Part shown: in pieces, positions 1-10,036 of the stretch
Position numbering within the stretch: position 1 is the stretch's first letter
Layout of the letters: each line of letters begins with the position of its first letter
Assembly: GCA_004151065.3 (NCBI GenBank)
Contig: NWUY0300015608.1
Location: 1-31,286, forward strand
Source of the DNA: Larix sibirica
Taxonomy: Eukaryota > Streptophyta > Pinopsida > Pinales > Pinaceae
DNA length: 31,286 bases
Reading direction: 5' to 3'
Made by a program: the position numbers and the translations under genes
The notes under the pieces: model-generated
Told to the model about the DNA's origin: nothing
Databases searched by the model: none
What the model saw: only the letters and a program-made list of their open reading frames with translations

Positions 1-929
1 ATTTTTTTTTTTTTATGTATATTCTTCTTATTATTATGTTTTTAAAAGGAAATATATATATTTTTTATAAAAAAAAAACAAAAAAGAATTATACATCTCT
101 CCATAAAAAATAACTTGCACGGAAACGGAATTGTACATGCCCTCACGCATATAATGTCAACCATATATATATATGTAAAGTTTGTGAAATGAAATAATAA
201 CATATAAAATATAATATTTGATTTTTAACTCCAAACTCAATTATAGACTTATATAAATAATAATAAAATTAATATCAAATAATATTAAAGTGATGTTTGG
301 TGGATAAACATAACATTGGTTGGTATATCCTTGTAATGTTGGAGTTTGGTGGAAAATGGTAGGTAAGCAAAGAATAGAATAAGAGTTTAGTGTTGGTCTT
401 AATCAAGGTTTATAAATATTAAATAATAATTCTTAGGAAATTGATATTAGGTGGAAAATCATTTTAATATTTAAGATTATAGTTGGATTATAAATTATTG
501 TAATAATTTAGGGTTGGTATTTATAGTGATTAATTGTTAATTAATATAGTTAAGAATAAGGGATTTTGTAATTTTCAAAATAATTAAAGATGCATATATA
601 CTATTGTTAAGTTTAATGTATTTTGTAATTTTATAGATAGTTAAATTTAAGGTTATTTTGTAATCATGAATCTCTTTAAGGTGGAGTACTAGGAGAAATA
701 TAATCTTAAATAAGTTGATTTCTAAAAATGAAAGAAGTGCCATATTTTATATTAAAGTATTAAATTGTATTTTTTTATATATAAATGTTTTTAGAATGTT
801 GAAACTATAATTATTTTATAGTTTAATTTTTAAAAGAATTTTTTAGTTTTTGAGATAATGATTTATGTTCGATGAAATTGCAGCTACTAATTGTAATAAT
901 AATTTTAGTTATGATATTATTAGATCGGA
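1..929. other. AT-rich spacer without a recognisable gene
   Basis: Long runs of A and T, a short TA microsatellite near 160-175 and many stops in all frames. The small - strand frames here have low-complexity Ile/Leu/Lys-rich translations that I take as chance. Composition changes at about 930, where LINE-1 appears to begin. Confidence 0.7.
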
Positions 930-1101
930 ATGTTATTATGAGTCGAACCGCTAGGAGAGAGTTCCAAGAGAGCTTCAAGAAAGCTCCAAGAAGGCTGATT
1001 CTCATGAATAGTCATTTTTGAGCAAGCACTAGACTACGCGATCCAGTATATGTTATTGGCCTCAGGGATTTCCTTACCTTCTAGGCTCTGTGCTCATTCC
1101 A

Positions 1102-2541
1102 ATGGCCTCGCCAGGGGGGCGACAAAAAACCTCTAAACCACAAGCAAAAGTGCCAGCCCCGACTATGCAATCTGTATCTCTTGATAAGAATGAGAAATGT
1201 AAGCGCTCGATTGAATCAGAATGCTCCAATAGCAAGAACCAGGCGACCCAATCCAGCAAGCCAGGAAGTACAGAATCAATTGAAACTCCAACTCCACGAG
1301 GAGTAGGAAAATGTATACCAAAGGTGGCCCTCATACCAAGGTATGCTATAATTTATCCCTAGGTCTCGAAAAATATCTAGTTCATGCTATTACCTGCAAA
1401 TTCATGGGTCTAGGGCCATCCGAGTGTGCGCTTATGGGTTGGACCAAGCATAAGTGGAACCCCAAGGGTCACTATGATCTCAAGCTGGGCTCTAAAGGGT
1501 TTTTTACTATTATTTTCAATCATCCCGAAGACTATATCTCAGTTTTCGAAGGAGGTCCCTACTTCTTTAATTCGACAGGCCTCTACATGACACCATGGAA
1601 GGAAAACTTCAGTCCGGAGAAGGACGATTTCAAGGAAGCTCTGGTCTGGATACGCCTCTTCTCTCTACCACAAGAATACTGGGATCTTATTACTCTGGAA
1701 GGTATAGGCAATACTCTTGGTTGCTTTGTCAAGATATCAGAAACTGCCCGAAATGGAACATATACTGTGTTTGCTAGAATCTGTGCCTACATGAATATCT
1801 CTCAACCTCTCCCGGAAGCAATATGTCTTGACTACTAGGATACTGAGTGGACCCAAAATATTGACTATGAGCACATTCCTTTCCGATGCAGGAAATGTCA
1901 TGTACATGGACATTTATTTCGTGAATTCCCTTTAAAATCAGTCGCTCTCAAGCAAGACCTTTCTAAACTTAAAGATGTCGAATGTTTTAGCAAGACGGTG
2001 AACCAAAGGAGGATCAATAAGAAATCCACAATACAGGAAACAAATAAGGCTGTAAGTACAGAGAACCAATTTGACAATCTACCAGAGGATCTAAAGGAAC
2101 ATCCCAATGCAGATAAGGTACAAGACAATAACCCTATTCAAGTTGAACATGCCAGTTAGGCTGCTACTGATGAGGATATGCAAGACCCTCAAGACGAAAT
2201 GGAGGATTCAGAATTAGAGGATCTTAATCTTAAAGATCTAGAGGAAGCTTGCAGACTTAAAACTCCTCTACCAGAACCTCAGCTAGAGCTCTTCAAAAAG
2301 GCGGTTATCAAAGCTCAAACTCTCCCCACCACCACTCCTAAACCAACAGCAAAAGACACGATCCTAGGCATAAAAATTATCAGAAAAAAAGGATCTCAAA
2401 AGATAGTCCCAAGAAGATAAAAAGAAGGGTCGGCGTACAAACAAACAATGTCTGGATGAGCTAGTTAATCTTATGCAAGATTCAGGTCATTACAATCAGC
2501 TAACGAAGTTCTTCTCTTCTTTACCTCCTGTTCATAAATGA
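1102..2541 (+). pseudogene. LINE-1 ORF1 (DUF4283-like domain and CCHC zinc knuckle), broken
   Basis: ORF1 proteins of plant LINEs bind the element RNA. ATG at 1102 opens a Ser/Lys/Pro-rich N-terminus; the frame must shift near 1305-1340 to enter a well-kept DUF4283-like domain (about 1340-1838; landmarks GPYFF, VWIRLFSLPQEYWD, IGNTLGCFV). A TAG at 1836-1838 separates it from a zinc knuckle at 1887-1928 (CRKCHVHGHLFREF), whose last expected Cys is Phe (TTC, 1926-1928). A second TAG lies at 2157-2159. An acidic Glu/Asp/Leu-rich stretch (about 2178-2390) follows, and a frameshift near 2400 leads to a Lys/Arg-rich C-terminus (KKGRRTNKQ). That frame ends at TGA 2539-2541, overlapping the ATG of ORF2 by four bases. 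Domain assignment is by recognised family pattern; the frame path is inferred. Confidence 0.78.
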
Positions 2542-5500
2542 ATCTCGTTACTTGGAATATCAGAGGTATAAACGACTCCTCTAAGCATCGTCTCCTTAAA
2601 AATAAGATTTTAATGGAAAAACCTATTATTCTACTTTTACAAGAAACCAAGTGCTCTTCTAACACTATGGAAATTATTGCTCAAAAAATATGGAAATCTT
2701 CATCTGTTGTTGCTCTGGACACTTTGGGTGCCTCCGGAGGACTTGCAATTCTATGGAACCCTAATGATATTTGTCTTAACAATTTTGAAGCAACTATAAG
2801 AACTCTCATAGCCTCGTATCATCTTTTGGGTGCCAACAAATGAGGGATCATTACCAATATATATGGACCTCAAATCCTTCAACACAAAATTGAAATCCTT
2901 AATCATCTGCATTAGATATGGGACTCTAATCCAAATCAGAACTGGATTTTGGGAGGTGATTTTAATATGATCACAAACCTCAAGGAAAAAATGGTGGAAT
3001 TAGAAAGATAGACAAAGACAGTATTTCCTTCAGTACCTTTTTGGAGACGACAGGTATGATAGACATGACCACTGCAAATGGTCTGTATACCTAGAACAAC
3101 ATAAGAGGCAATCATCGTCAAATAGCCTCTCATCTTGACAGATTTCTTCTATCCAACAACCTTTATATCCAGGAAGATACTTGGACTGCTACTATTCTCC
3201 CGACTAATGGATCTGATCACTGGCCTGTTTTCCTTTAAAGCTTTGATTACAACGGCTGCTCTAACATGCCTTTTCATTTTGAGAAATTTTGTCTTACCAA
3301 CCCTGATTTCAAAGAAAATATTGGAAGCTAGTGGAGAGACTCCTCTATTGCGACAGGTTCTCTAATGTACAAATTCTAGTAGAATCTCAAAAACTTGAAA
3401 CACAAAATTAAAAGTTGGAATAAAACTACCTTTGGTAACATCTCTAAGGAAAAGCATCAGATTAAAGAAAAAATGAAGTTGTATATCCTAAAATGGATAC
3501 TCTGATGCTAAAATGAGGGAGGAGTATATATTAGCCTTAATACGAGTGAAAGACTCAATCAAGAAGAGATTCTTTGGAAGCAGGAGTCTAGAATTAACTA
3601 GCTAAAGGAAGGGGAGAGGAACACCAAATTAGGCCACAATTCTATGCTTCAGAGACGACAACATAACAAAATCACCATGCTGAAAGCCATCAATGGTGCA
3701 CATATCTATGAACAATAGGAGCTAGAAAAGGAGCTCAATACCTACTTCATGGATCTCCTCTCTGAACTTCCTATAGAAAAAAGGCAGGCTATCAGTGATA
3801 TTACCAGAAACATTCCCTGTCTGCTAAATCAAGAGAAGAATGTGGGACTGATGCGGCCAATCAACATGCAGGAAGTAGAAATAACAGTCTTGGGGATGAA
3901 AAAAAGGCAAATCCTCAAGGCTGGATGGATTTACTACAGGCTTCTTTCATGAATGTTGGGATATAATTAAAGATGACGTTCTTGAAATAGTGAAAGATTC
4001 CCGGAGAACTCAAGGTATTATTTCTGCTTTCAATGCTACTTTTCTCACCCTCATCCCCAAAGGTTCCAATCCAACCAACCCTGCAAACTTCTGTCCCATT
4101 TCTCTTTGCAACGTCATTTACAAAATCATCACTAAATTCCTAGCTAATCATCTTAAACCTCTTCTTCCCCTTTTCATTTCACCAGAGCAATCCGATTATG
4201 TGGAAGGTAGACAAATTCTGGATGGCATTATTCTGGCCCACAAGGTTATTCATTCTCTCAAGACTGCTAAAAAACATGGTATGCTTATTAAGCTCGATAT
4301 GTCCAAAGCTTTTGACATATTGAATTGGTCTTACATTTCCATCATTCTTCATGCCTTTGGTTTCTGTCAAGACCTCATCAACTGGATCCTTTCCCTTCTC
4401 TCTTCATCCTTATTTTCAATCTCGGTGAATGGGAAACCTCAGAACCCTTTACTCCCTCCCAGGGTATTAGACAAGGTGACCCACTTCCCCCTTTCTCTAA
4501 ATTCTTATGGCCAAAGGCTTAGGAAGAACTATTAAAGATGAAATTCATTCTAGTACTCTGAAGGGCCTCAAGCTCCACCCTACTGCCCCTCTCTGCTCTC
4601 ATCAACAATTCATTGATGATACCCTGCTTATGGGTTATCTCTCCTACAAAGAAGCGAAAGGTTTCAGAACTCTCCTAAGAACCTTTGAAAAAGCCTCCGG
4701 TGCTTGTATTAATCTTGACAAATCCCATATTTTCTTCTTCAACACTAATCGGCTCATCCAACATCGAATCTCTCTATGTCTTGGGCTCTCAATTCATACT
4801 CTCTTTTCAAAGTATCTAGGTGCCCCGCTCATGGACAAACCGATTAGACAAGCTAATTAGGAAGACCTTCTCACCGTCTCAGTAATCATTTAGCCAGATG
4901 GACATTCAGATCCCTTAACCTGGTTAGTCATCTTACCCTGGTCTAGTATATCCTTCAAGCCATGCCTCTGTATTTGTTCTTTGTCCTTGATGCGCCTAAA
5001 AGCATCATCAAACGTATTCGAAACCTCCAAATAAATTTTCTCTGGGGTAGAAATATGCAGAAAAGGAAGTGGGCTCTAGTCAAGTGGGAGGAGGTATGTT
5101 TATGTAAGCTCAGAGGAGGTCTTGGTCTTCGAGACCCTGATACACTCAATCAAGTCTTGGGCGCTAAAATTTGGTGGAATTGGATAACTCACAATAGGGA
5201 ACCTTGGGCTCTTCTCTAGAAGGATAAGTATAGTCCCTCTTGGAATCCTCGGGATCTAATTCACTTCAATACATATATAAAAGGCTCTACGTTCTGGAAT
5301 CTGTCTTGGACTAATTGTTCACTTATCCAAAAGAACAACTTCCGGAAAATTAAAAATGGAAAACAATCTCTTTTCTGGGATGACTCATGGCAACAAGAAG
5401 GAAAACGTCAAAACATTCTTCCTAATCTAGATCTCCAAAACAATCTAGAACAGCGTGGTTTGTACCATGTCTATCATTATTGGAAGGAAAATGAAGGAAA

Positions 5501-6831
5501 TTCCCACTGGAGAAACTGGAAGCATCCTCTTAGCTGGCCCAGTATTCCTACAAATGATATTGGTAATATTTTATATGAAAATTTAAGCAACAAAAGAATC
5601 AAAATCATCTTAGATGATGAAAAATTGCATTGGGGACATACCTCGACAAGGTGTTTTACTGTTAAAGAAGGGTACCATATTCAAGCTAATTTTTGGCTTC
5701 TGTCAGACGAGCCAATCTAGAAGACCGTTTGGAAAGACAAGTTGTGGCCAAATATTTCCACCTTCCTCTGGCTCTTGCTCAAATGGAAATCTCTTACTTG
5801 GGATAACCTGATCAAAAAGGGATTCATTGCCCCCTCATTTTGTCACCTCTGTCAGCAGGATGAAGAGAATATTGAGAATCTCTTCAATACCTGTGCCTTC
5901 ACAAATTGTATATGGGACATGGGTGTTGCACTTTTTCATAATTCTAAGAGAGATAGAGGTAGCATTAACACTACATTTTTGAACTGGAACTCCTTTCATT
6001 TCAAAAACACCTTGCTTGATCGAATTTGGAACCTCTTTCTCAGCTTCCTTCTTTGGGAGATCTGGAAAGAAAGTAAAAGACAGGTTTTTCAATCTACCAA
6101 TATGCCGATGGAGGATATCTAGAATCGCATAAAATCTAGCATCATTGAAACTATTCATACCCAACATTGGTCAAAACAGGATCTGCATCTTGAAGATCGG
6201 GAAAGTCATATTCTGCAAGCCCGGGCTTTGGAAATTACAAACCGAATTCCTCCAATTCTCTCCAGTACCAAATTGCAAAGTCCTAAATCTTGGCACCCTC
6301 CCTCGACCAATTTCATCAAGATTAATTTTGACGGGGCATATAAAGGAAACCCCCAGGCACTCAGGCTGTGGTGGTCTTCTCAGAAATAGCCAGGGTGATG
6401 TTTTAGGCATGTTTGCATGATACATCGGCATAACCAGTAACAACGTGATAGAACTGGCCGCTCTTAATCATGGTTTGGAAATTGCCGCAACCCATAGTAT
6501 TCCTTGGCTTGTGGTGGTGGGAGACTCGTTGATATTAATCAACATTTTGAAGAATATTATCCACAGTTCCAACACCCTCAAGTTAGGAAACTGCTGGAAG
6601 TTGGAGGACAATATTAAACTATTGGCCAGGTTGGATGGTAATTTCGCCACGTTGATACCCCTCCATGTGCATAGGAATTCCAACAAAGCTGCTGACAATA
6701 TCGCCAATTTGGGTACCCAGCTCGGAGAAGAGATCATCATGGTGCATGGCACTAAGAACAAGAACGGAATTCGTTTCAACACGTGTTATCGACTAGTGGC
6801 GGAAGATCAACTTCACTTTGACATGCACTAA
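2538..6831 (+). pseudogene. LINE-1 ORF2 (endonuclease, reverse transcriptase, zf-RVT-like finger, RNase H), broken
   Basis: ORF2 of L1-type elements nicks the target and copies the RNA there. Endonuclease landmarks are NIRG (Asn 2556), QETK (Glu 2643), GGDFN (Asp 2958, Asn 2964) and SDHWP (3212-3226). Stops at 2841 (TGA), 2913 and 3092 (TAG) and a frameshift near 2990 break this part. The RT begins near DGFT (about 3924), with CPISLCN, motif A LIKLDMSKAFD (Asp 4296-4298), motif B GIRQGDPL (4463-4486, after a frameshift near 4440) and motif C FIDD (4609-4620, after another shift near 4495). TAGs at 4858, 5217, 5718 and 6120 fall where Trp is plausible. A zf-RVT-like finger at 5841-5894 reads CHLC...C, with Asn (5877) where family members usually have His. 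RNase H follows and is listed separately. All active-site motifs are recognisable, but at least five frame changes make it non-functional. Confidence 0.85.
6300..6831 (+). pseudogene. RNase H domain at the C-terminus of LINE-1 ORF2
   Basis: This domain removes RNA from RNA-DNA hybrids; a subset of plant L1 elements is known to carry one. The catalytic pattern can be followed as Asp in INFDGA (6330-6332), Glu in IELAAL (6451-6453), Asp in VVGDSL (6523-6525) and Asp in KAADNIANLG (6694-6696). A frameshift lies between the first and second motifs (about 6345-6365), and an in-frame TGA at 6418-6420 precedes the Glu motif. The frame then stays open to TAA at 6829-6831. The four acidic residues are all present, so the domain decayed by frame damage rather than by loss of the active site. 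Assignment rests on the motif series and its position after the zinc finger. Confidence 0.8.
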
Positions 6832-6927
6832 GCTGGTCTACAGATGGCGGCTGTGGAGGGAGATCATGAGGCTCATCAAGGCTCTTGCATGGATTTGGTC
6901 TCTTCAAAAACCGTTTAGATTCCTTAC

Positions 6928-8236
6928 ATGGCTCTTGTCCTTTCTTCAGAGTACCAGACTCATGCGAATTCTAACAAGTGGGCTACGGAACTGGGCTGAG
7001 ATATTATTGCTCAGTACTTTGCTTCTCGCTACTATCATGGGAATGAATGCGGGTAGATTTGATAGAATCTACTTGATCAGTAGGTAGTATTTCTTCATCC
7101 TCAAGTACAGTAGTATGACGTTTGCTTATCTCATAGATATCATGGCAGAATACCTCATTTATTCAGTGAAGCATGTCTCCTACTTTGCTCCTAATTGCGA
7201 GGTGCAAAACCATTATGCTTCCTATCTGGCCATCCAAAGTATATGTTGTGGTTTGGAAATGGTGTGTCCCAAAAAATGCATGGAAACTGGCCCAATGAAT
7301 CAAACCCCCACAATTAACCAACTTAAAGTTGCGGATGCAGCTAGAGCCTATGATTTTATCATTCCGTTAGATATCAGGCGTATCATTGAAATCTATGAGG
7401 AAGTTCTCTGGCGTAAGTATACTGACCCTGAAACTAAACCTTCCTTAGTTAAGCTTAATTTATGGGATCTAGACTCGAGTTCTACAAGAGGCCGAATGGC
7501 TCTCTTCGAGCGCACTCTGGTGGCATTATGGACCAATAAAATTGTGCTAGGGAAAACTCTAATGGCCAAGGATATGGACCAGTTTCCGTTTATCTACGTC
7601 AAAAGGGTGCTCCAAGATCTCTAGAATGATGTTCAAATATTAGATGGTAACCTATCCAAATTAGCAGGCAGGGTTGGTATCCAGTTCATTCAGCACCTTG
7701 AGAAGGGAAATTCCTCACTTGGTCAAGGATCTTCTGATGGTATGCAAGACCACTCCATCTCCGGGAAGGGTAAGTGGAATATATCTGAGCTAACTCCCTA
7801 TCACCCTCTTGATGGTATCCACCTTGCTGACAGGAAGTATGAGGTTCCTTTCAACCCTCTAGCTCCGTGGATACATAATCCAGGTAACATTAAAAGTTTG
7901 GTGGAGCACTATGAGAGTTCAATAGCTCTGCATTCCATAATGTGTGACCTTATGGTGACCATGCTCAAGGATAACCATGACATTGTCTCCATTCTTGATG
8001 ATTGTTGCACTTTGGGAATAGAGATTAAGCGTCTTCACTGTATTATGGGGATCAAAATTAGCAATATGGTGGATCACCTGGAGGAAAGGGGCCACAATTC
8101 TCCTTTGGTTACGCAGGCTACTGGCTCCAAGGGTACGCAGGCTTCAGATACTCCAGCAACAATCTTCAGGGCCACTCATGGTAGCACCCCAGACCTGCCT
8201 ATTATCATCACCGATGATACTCCTATGTCATCATAA
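6928..8236 (+). pseudogene. Third coding region (ORF3-like) of LINE-1, unrecognised protein
   Basis: I do not recognise this protein. ATG at 6928 starts a frame (MALVLSSEYQTHANSNKWAT) with a TGA at 6997-6999 and a needed frameshift near 7050. From there one frame runs to TAA at 8234-8236, nearly 1.2 kb, broken only by TAGs at 7085-7087 and 7622-7624. The predicted protein of about 435 codons is mostly helix-like. It has a Cys-containing patch (SICCGLEMVCPKKC, about 7240-7290), a charged middle (DIRRIIEIYEEVLWRKY), a His/Met/Asp-rich helical section near 7890-8070, and a Thr/Ser/Pro-rich tail ending near DDTPMSS. It is far better preserved than ORF2 over the same length. It begins 97 bp after the RNase H stop, in the same orientation, inside the element. 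Alternatives are a captured host gene fragment or another element's ORF nested there. Confidence 0.5.
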
Positions 8237-8540
8237 TGATCAAGTTTTTTTGAGTTATTCAACGTGTCTTATTTGTTTTTACTGCTCCAACTCTAGCTAT
8301 CTTTCTAGTATGTTTTACTACAAGCTCTGTGATTTCCAAATTTTGCCAAAAACTTTGGATTTCTTGTCTTTTGGTCAGTCACAAGGTTCTTTTTGTCTCT
8401 GTCTTCAGTTCTGGCCCAACAGGGTTCTGGTTTCTATATGGTATCACGTACAGACTAAGAATGATACCACTTCTTACGTAATATTTTTTTTGATAGATGT
8501 TTAATAGCAAGGCTCTACTTTTTTTTATTAAAATAAAATA
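8237..8540 (+). other. LINE-1 3' untranslated tail
   Basis: After the ORF3 stop the sequence becomes T-rich, with no coherent frame in the sense of the element. It ends with T-rich and A-rich runs (about 8484-8540), consistent with the 3' end of a poly(A)-type LINE. A hairpin lies about 50 bases before the T-rich end and is listed separately. Confidence 0.5.
8439..8469 (+). other. Perfect 8-bp stem with a 15-nt loop in the LINE-1 3' tail
   Basis: TGGTATCA at 8439-8446 is the exact reverse complement of TGATACCA at 8462-8469, leaving a 15-nt loop. It is placed where some LINE groups carry a stem-loop recognised by their RT. That role here is inference. Confidence 0.45.
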
Positions 8541-9149
8541 AAATTAGTTATTAGGTAAAATTTGAAATTAAGTATACAATACTTTGAGAGAGAATAAAGG
8601 TAATACTTGTAATTTTTATTATTGAAATTGTCATCTTTGAATTGTGACTTTATTATTGTTTACAACATAGTATTTAATGAGTTTAACACCAAGAGGACAA
8701 GCATCATATGTTTATGGCGTTTATGGCCTAGTGGAGTTTTAGGTCTATAGTTTATTTGAGATTGTGATTTTTTTATTATTGAAAGTTTAATAAATTGTAA
8801 ATAAATATATATTGTTTATTTGAAATTGCAAAACATTACACTTTTATATATTAATCAAATTTTTAATGTTAAGATTATTTTTAGATTTTTTGAATTATTA
8901 AAACTATATTTTTATTTTATTTTTAAATTGTAATTTTGATTTTATAAAATATATTTTTTATTGTTTTACTATATTTAATTTTTTGTTTGAAGAAAACTTT
9001 TTAATCATAGAAAAAATATCACTATACAGAAAAAATAAGATATAGTTTTAAAGCTTTTGAACAGTGCACAACGTCTTATAGACATTTTTGAAGTTTAGAC
9101 CATCCTTATACAAGATTTGAAATATTTAATACTTAATTTTTTATTAGGA
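8541..9149. other. AT-rich spacer between LINE-1 and the viral insertion
   Basis: Very AT-rich, with repeated TTTTATT and AAATTTTT runs and stops in every frame. Nothing recognisable. Composition becomes balanced again at about 9150, where the viral intergenic region seems to begin. Confidence 0.6.
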
Positions 9150-9927
9150 AAAGGTCAATCTTCGGTAGTGGCCTCTACACCTGGTAGAGTAGATGATATC
9201 ACAACGTCGGGCGTGCTTCCTTTGTATCTGAATAACTGCAAATCACGATCCTGCTACCTTTCTTCGATCACTACTTAACTTGTCAAACATGCACATTGTG
9301 TTTTCCTCCAGACATTATGCGACTGAATGCTATTCATGACCAGAATGATGAATCTTGCGAGATAGCTAGGGATTTGCATATCCGGGCTTATGGGTGAAAA
9401 CAACTTAGACAGATAGAAAGATACAATTTCAAAACTGGAACTGGGATCCATAGCTTTATTAAACTTGCAGAGGAGATATTATAGAGAAAATACTATCTCG
9501 AAATGCTTTCTGAAGCGATATTATACCCAAAGGGCAATTCGCAGAGCAAAATCACAATTCTGTAGACTCAACTTCTAAGATAGGACTTTTTGATGCAATG
9601 TGATCAGGCTAGGTTGCACTTATAGAGCATACTCGGCCAAATGTATTCAAACTCTAGAGTCTCCACTCTTAGATGCCTCAAATGAGAAGAGGGAGTCCTT
9701 ATTTATAGATCTAGAAGAAGGATGGTTACTTCATACTGAAGCAAGAAACCCCATCTATCGAAACAAAGCAGGGAATCAAATCGTCCTTGAGATCTGCTTG
9801 TTCGTGAAAGTTGTCCAAGATGTGGGTCAAACCGCAACATAAGTCAAGAAAGTGTCCTGAGTCTCAAATCAAATTTTTGAAAACGATGGATCCAATATTG
9901 AACAATATAAAATAAATATCTCATACT
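9150..9927 (-). promoter_or_regulatory. Probable pararetroviral intergenic region (promoter and poly(A) signal)
   Basis: This stretch follows the polyprotein 3' end of copy 1 on the - strand, where caulimovirids have their large intergenic region. On the - strand a TATAAATA box (9700-9707) is followed by AGGACTCCCTCTTCTCATTT, similar in layout to a 35S-type core promoter. AATAAA lies at 9455-9460, about 215 bases after the expected start site, a spacing like that of caulimovirid leaders. I found no initiator-Met tRNA primer site. The + strand frame at 9600-9842 is probably a chance ORF. The region is present only beside copy 1; adding it to the 6.64-kb unit gives about 7.4 kb, a normal caulimovirid genome length. 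Confidence 0.45.
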
Positions 9928-9933
9928 GACCTT

Positions 9934-10010
9934 AGTACAAAGTGGATATTTCAGGGAATCCCACAGAAACCGAAAACAAAGTGGAGATTTCAGGGAATCC
10001 CACGAAAACC
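9934..10010 (-). repeat. 39-bp tandem repeat at the 3' edge of viral copy 1
   Basis: Two tandem units of about 39 bp (the first partial) share AAGTGGA, TTTCAGGGAATCCCAC and a GAAACCGAAAACAAAG spacer. They lie just beyond the polyprotein tail on the - strand. The full unit here is almost identical to the first unit beside copy 2 (16570-16608), not to the one at the aligned position. Confidence 0.7.
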
Positions 10011-10036
10011 TATCATTCAAATAAATTGTAATCAGG

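Larger units (their letters stand above)
930..8540 (+). mobile_element. LINE-1: L1-type non-LTR retrotransposon, decayed
   Basis: The element has ORF1 with a DUF4283-like domain and zinc knuckle, then ORF2 with APE endonuclease, RT, a zf-RVT-like finger and RNase H. This is the order known for plant L1 elements that carry an RNase H. A further coding region (6928-8236) follows, then a tail ending in T- and A-rich sequence near 8510-8540. The left end is estimated from the composition change around 930; I could not identify target-site duplications, so both ends are approximate. Many frameshifts and in-frame stops show it is no longer autonomous. It has the same orientation as LINE-2 at the right of the window but a different sequence. 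Confidence 0.85.

Noticed and set aside
160-175. TA dinucleotide run
   Set aside because: Ordinary short microsatellite in AT-rich DNA.
8439-8450. TGGTATCA as an initiator-Met tRNA primer binding site of an LTR element or pararetrovirus
   Set aside because: Only eight bases match, the word is one arm of a perfect hairpin inside the LINE tail, and no LTR or leader flanks it.
9600-9842. 80-codon + strand frame left of the viral copy
   Set aside because: It overlaps the probable viral promoter on the other strand, has no recognisable motif and no partner.
9934-10010. CRISPR-like array from the 39-bp repeats
   Set aside because: There are only two units with no spacers, in a plant genome context.
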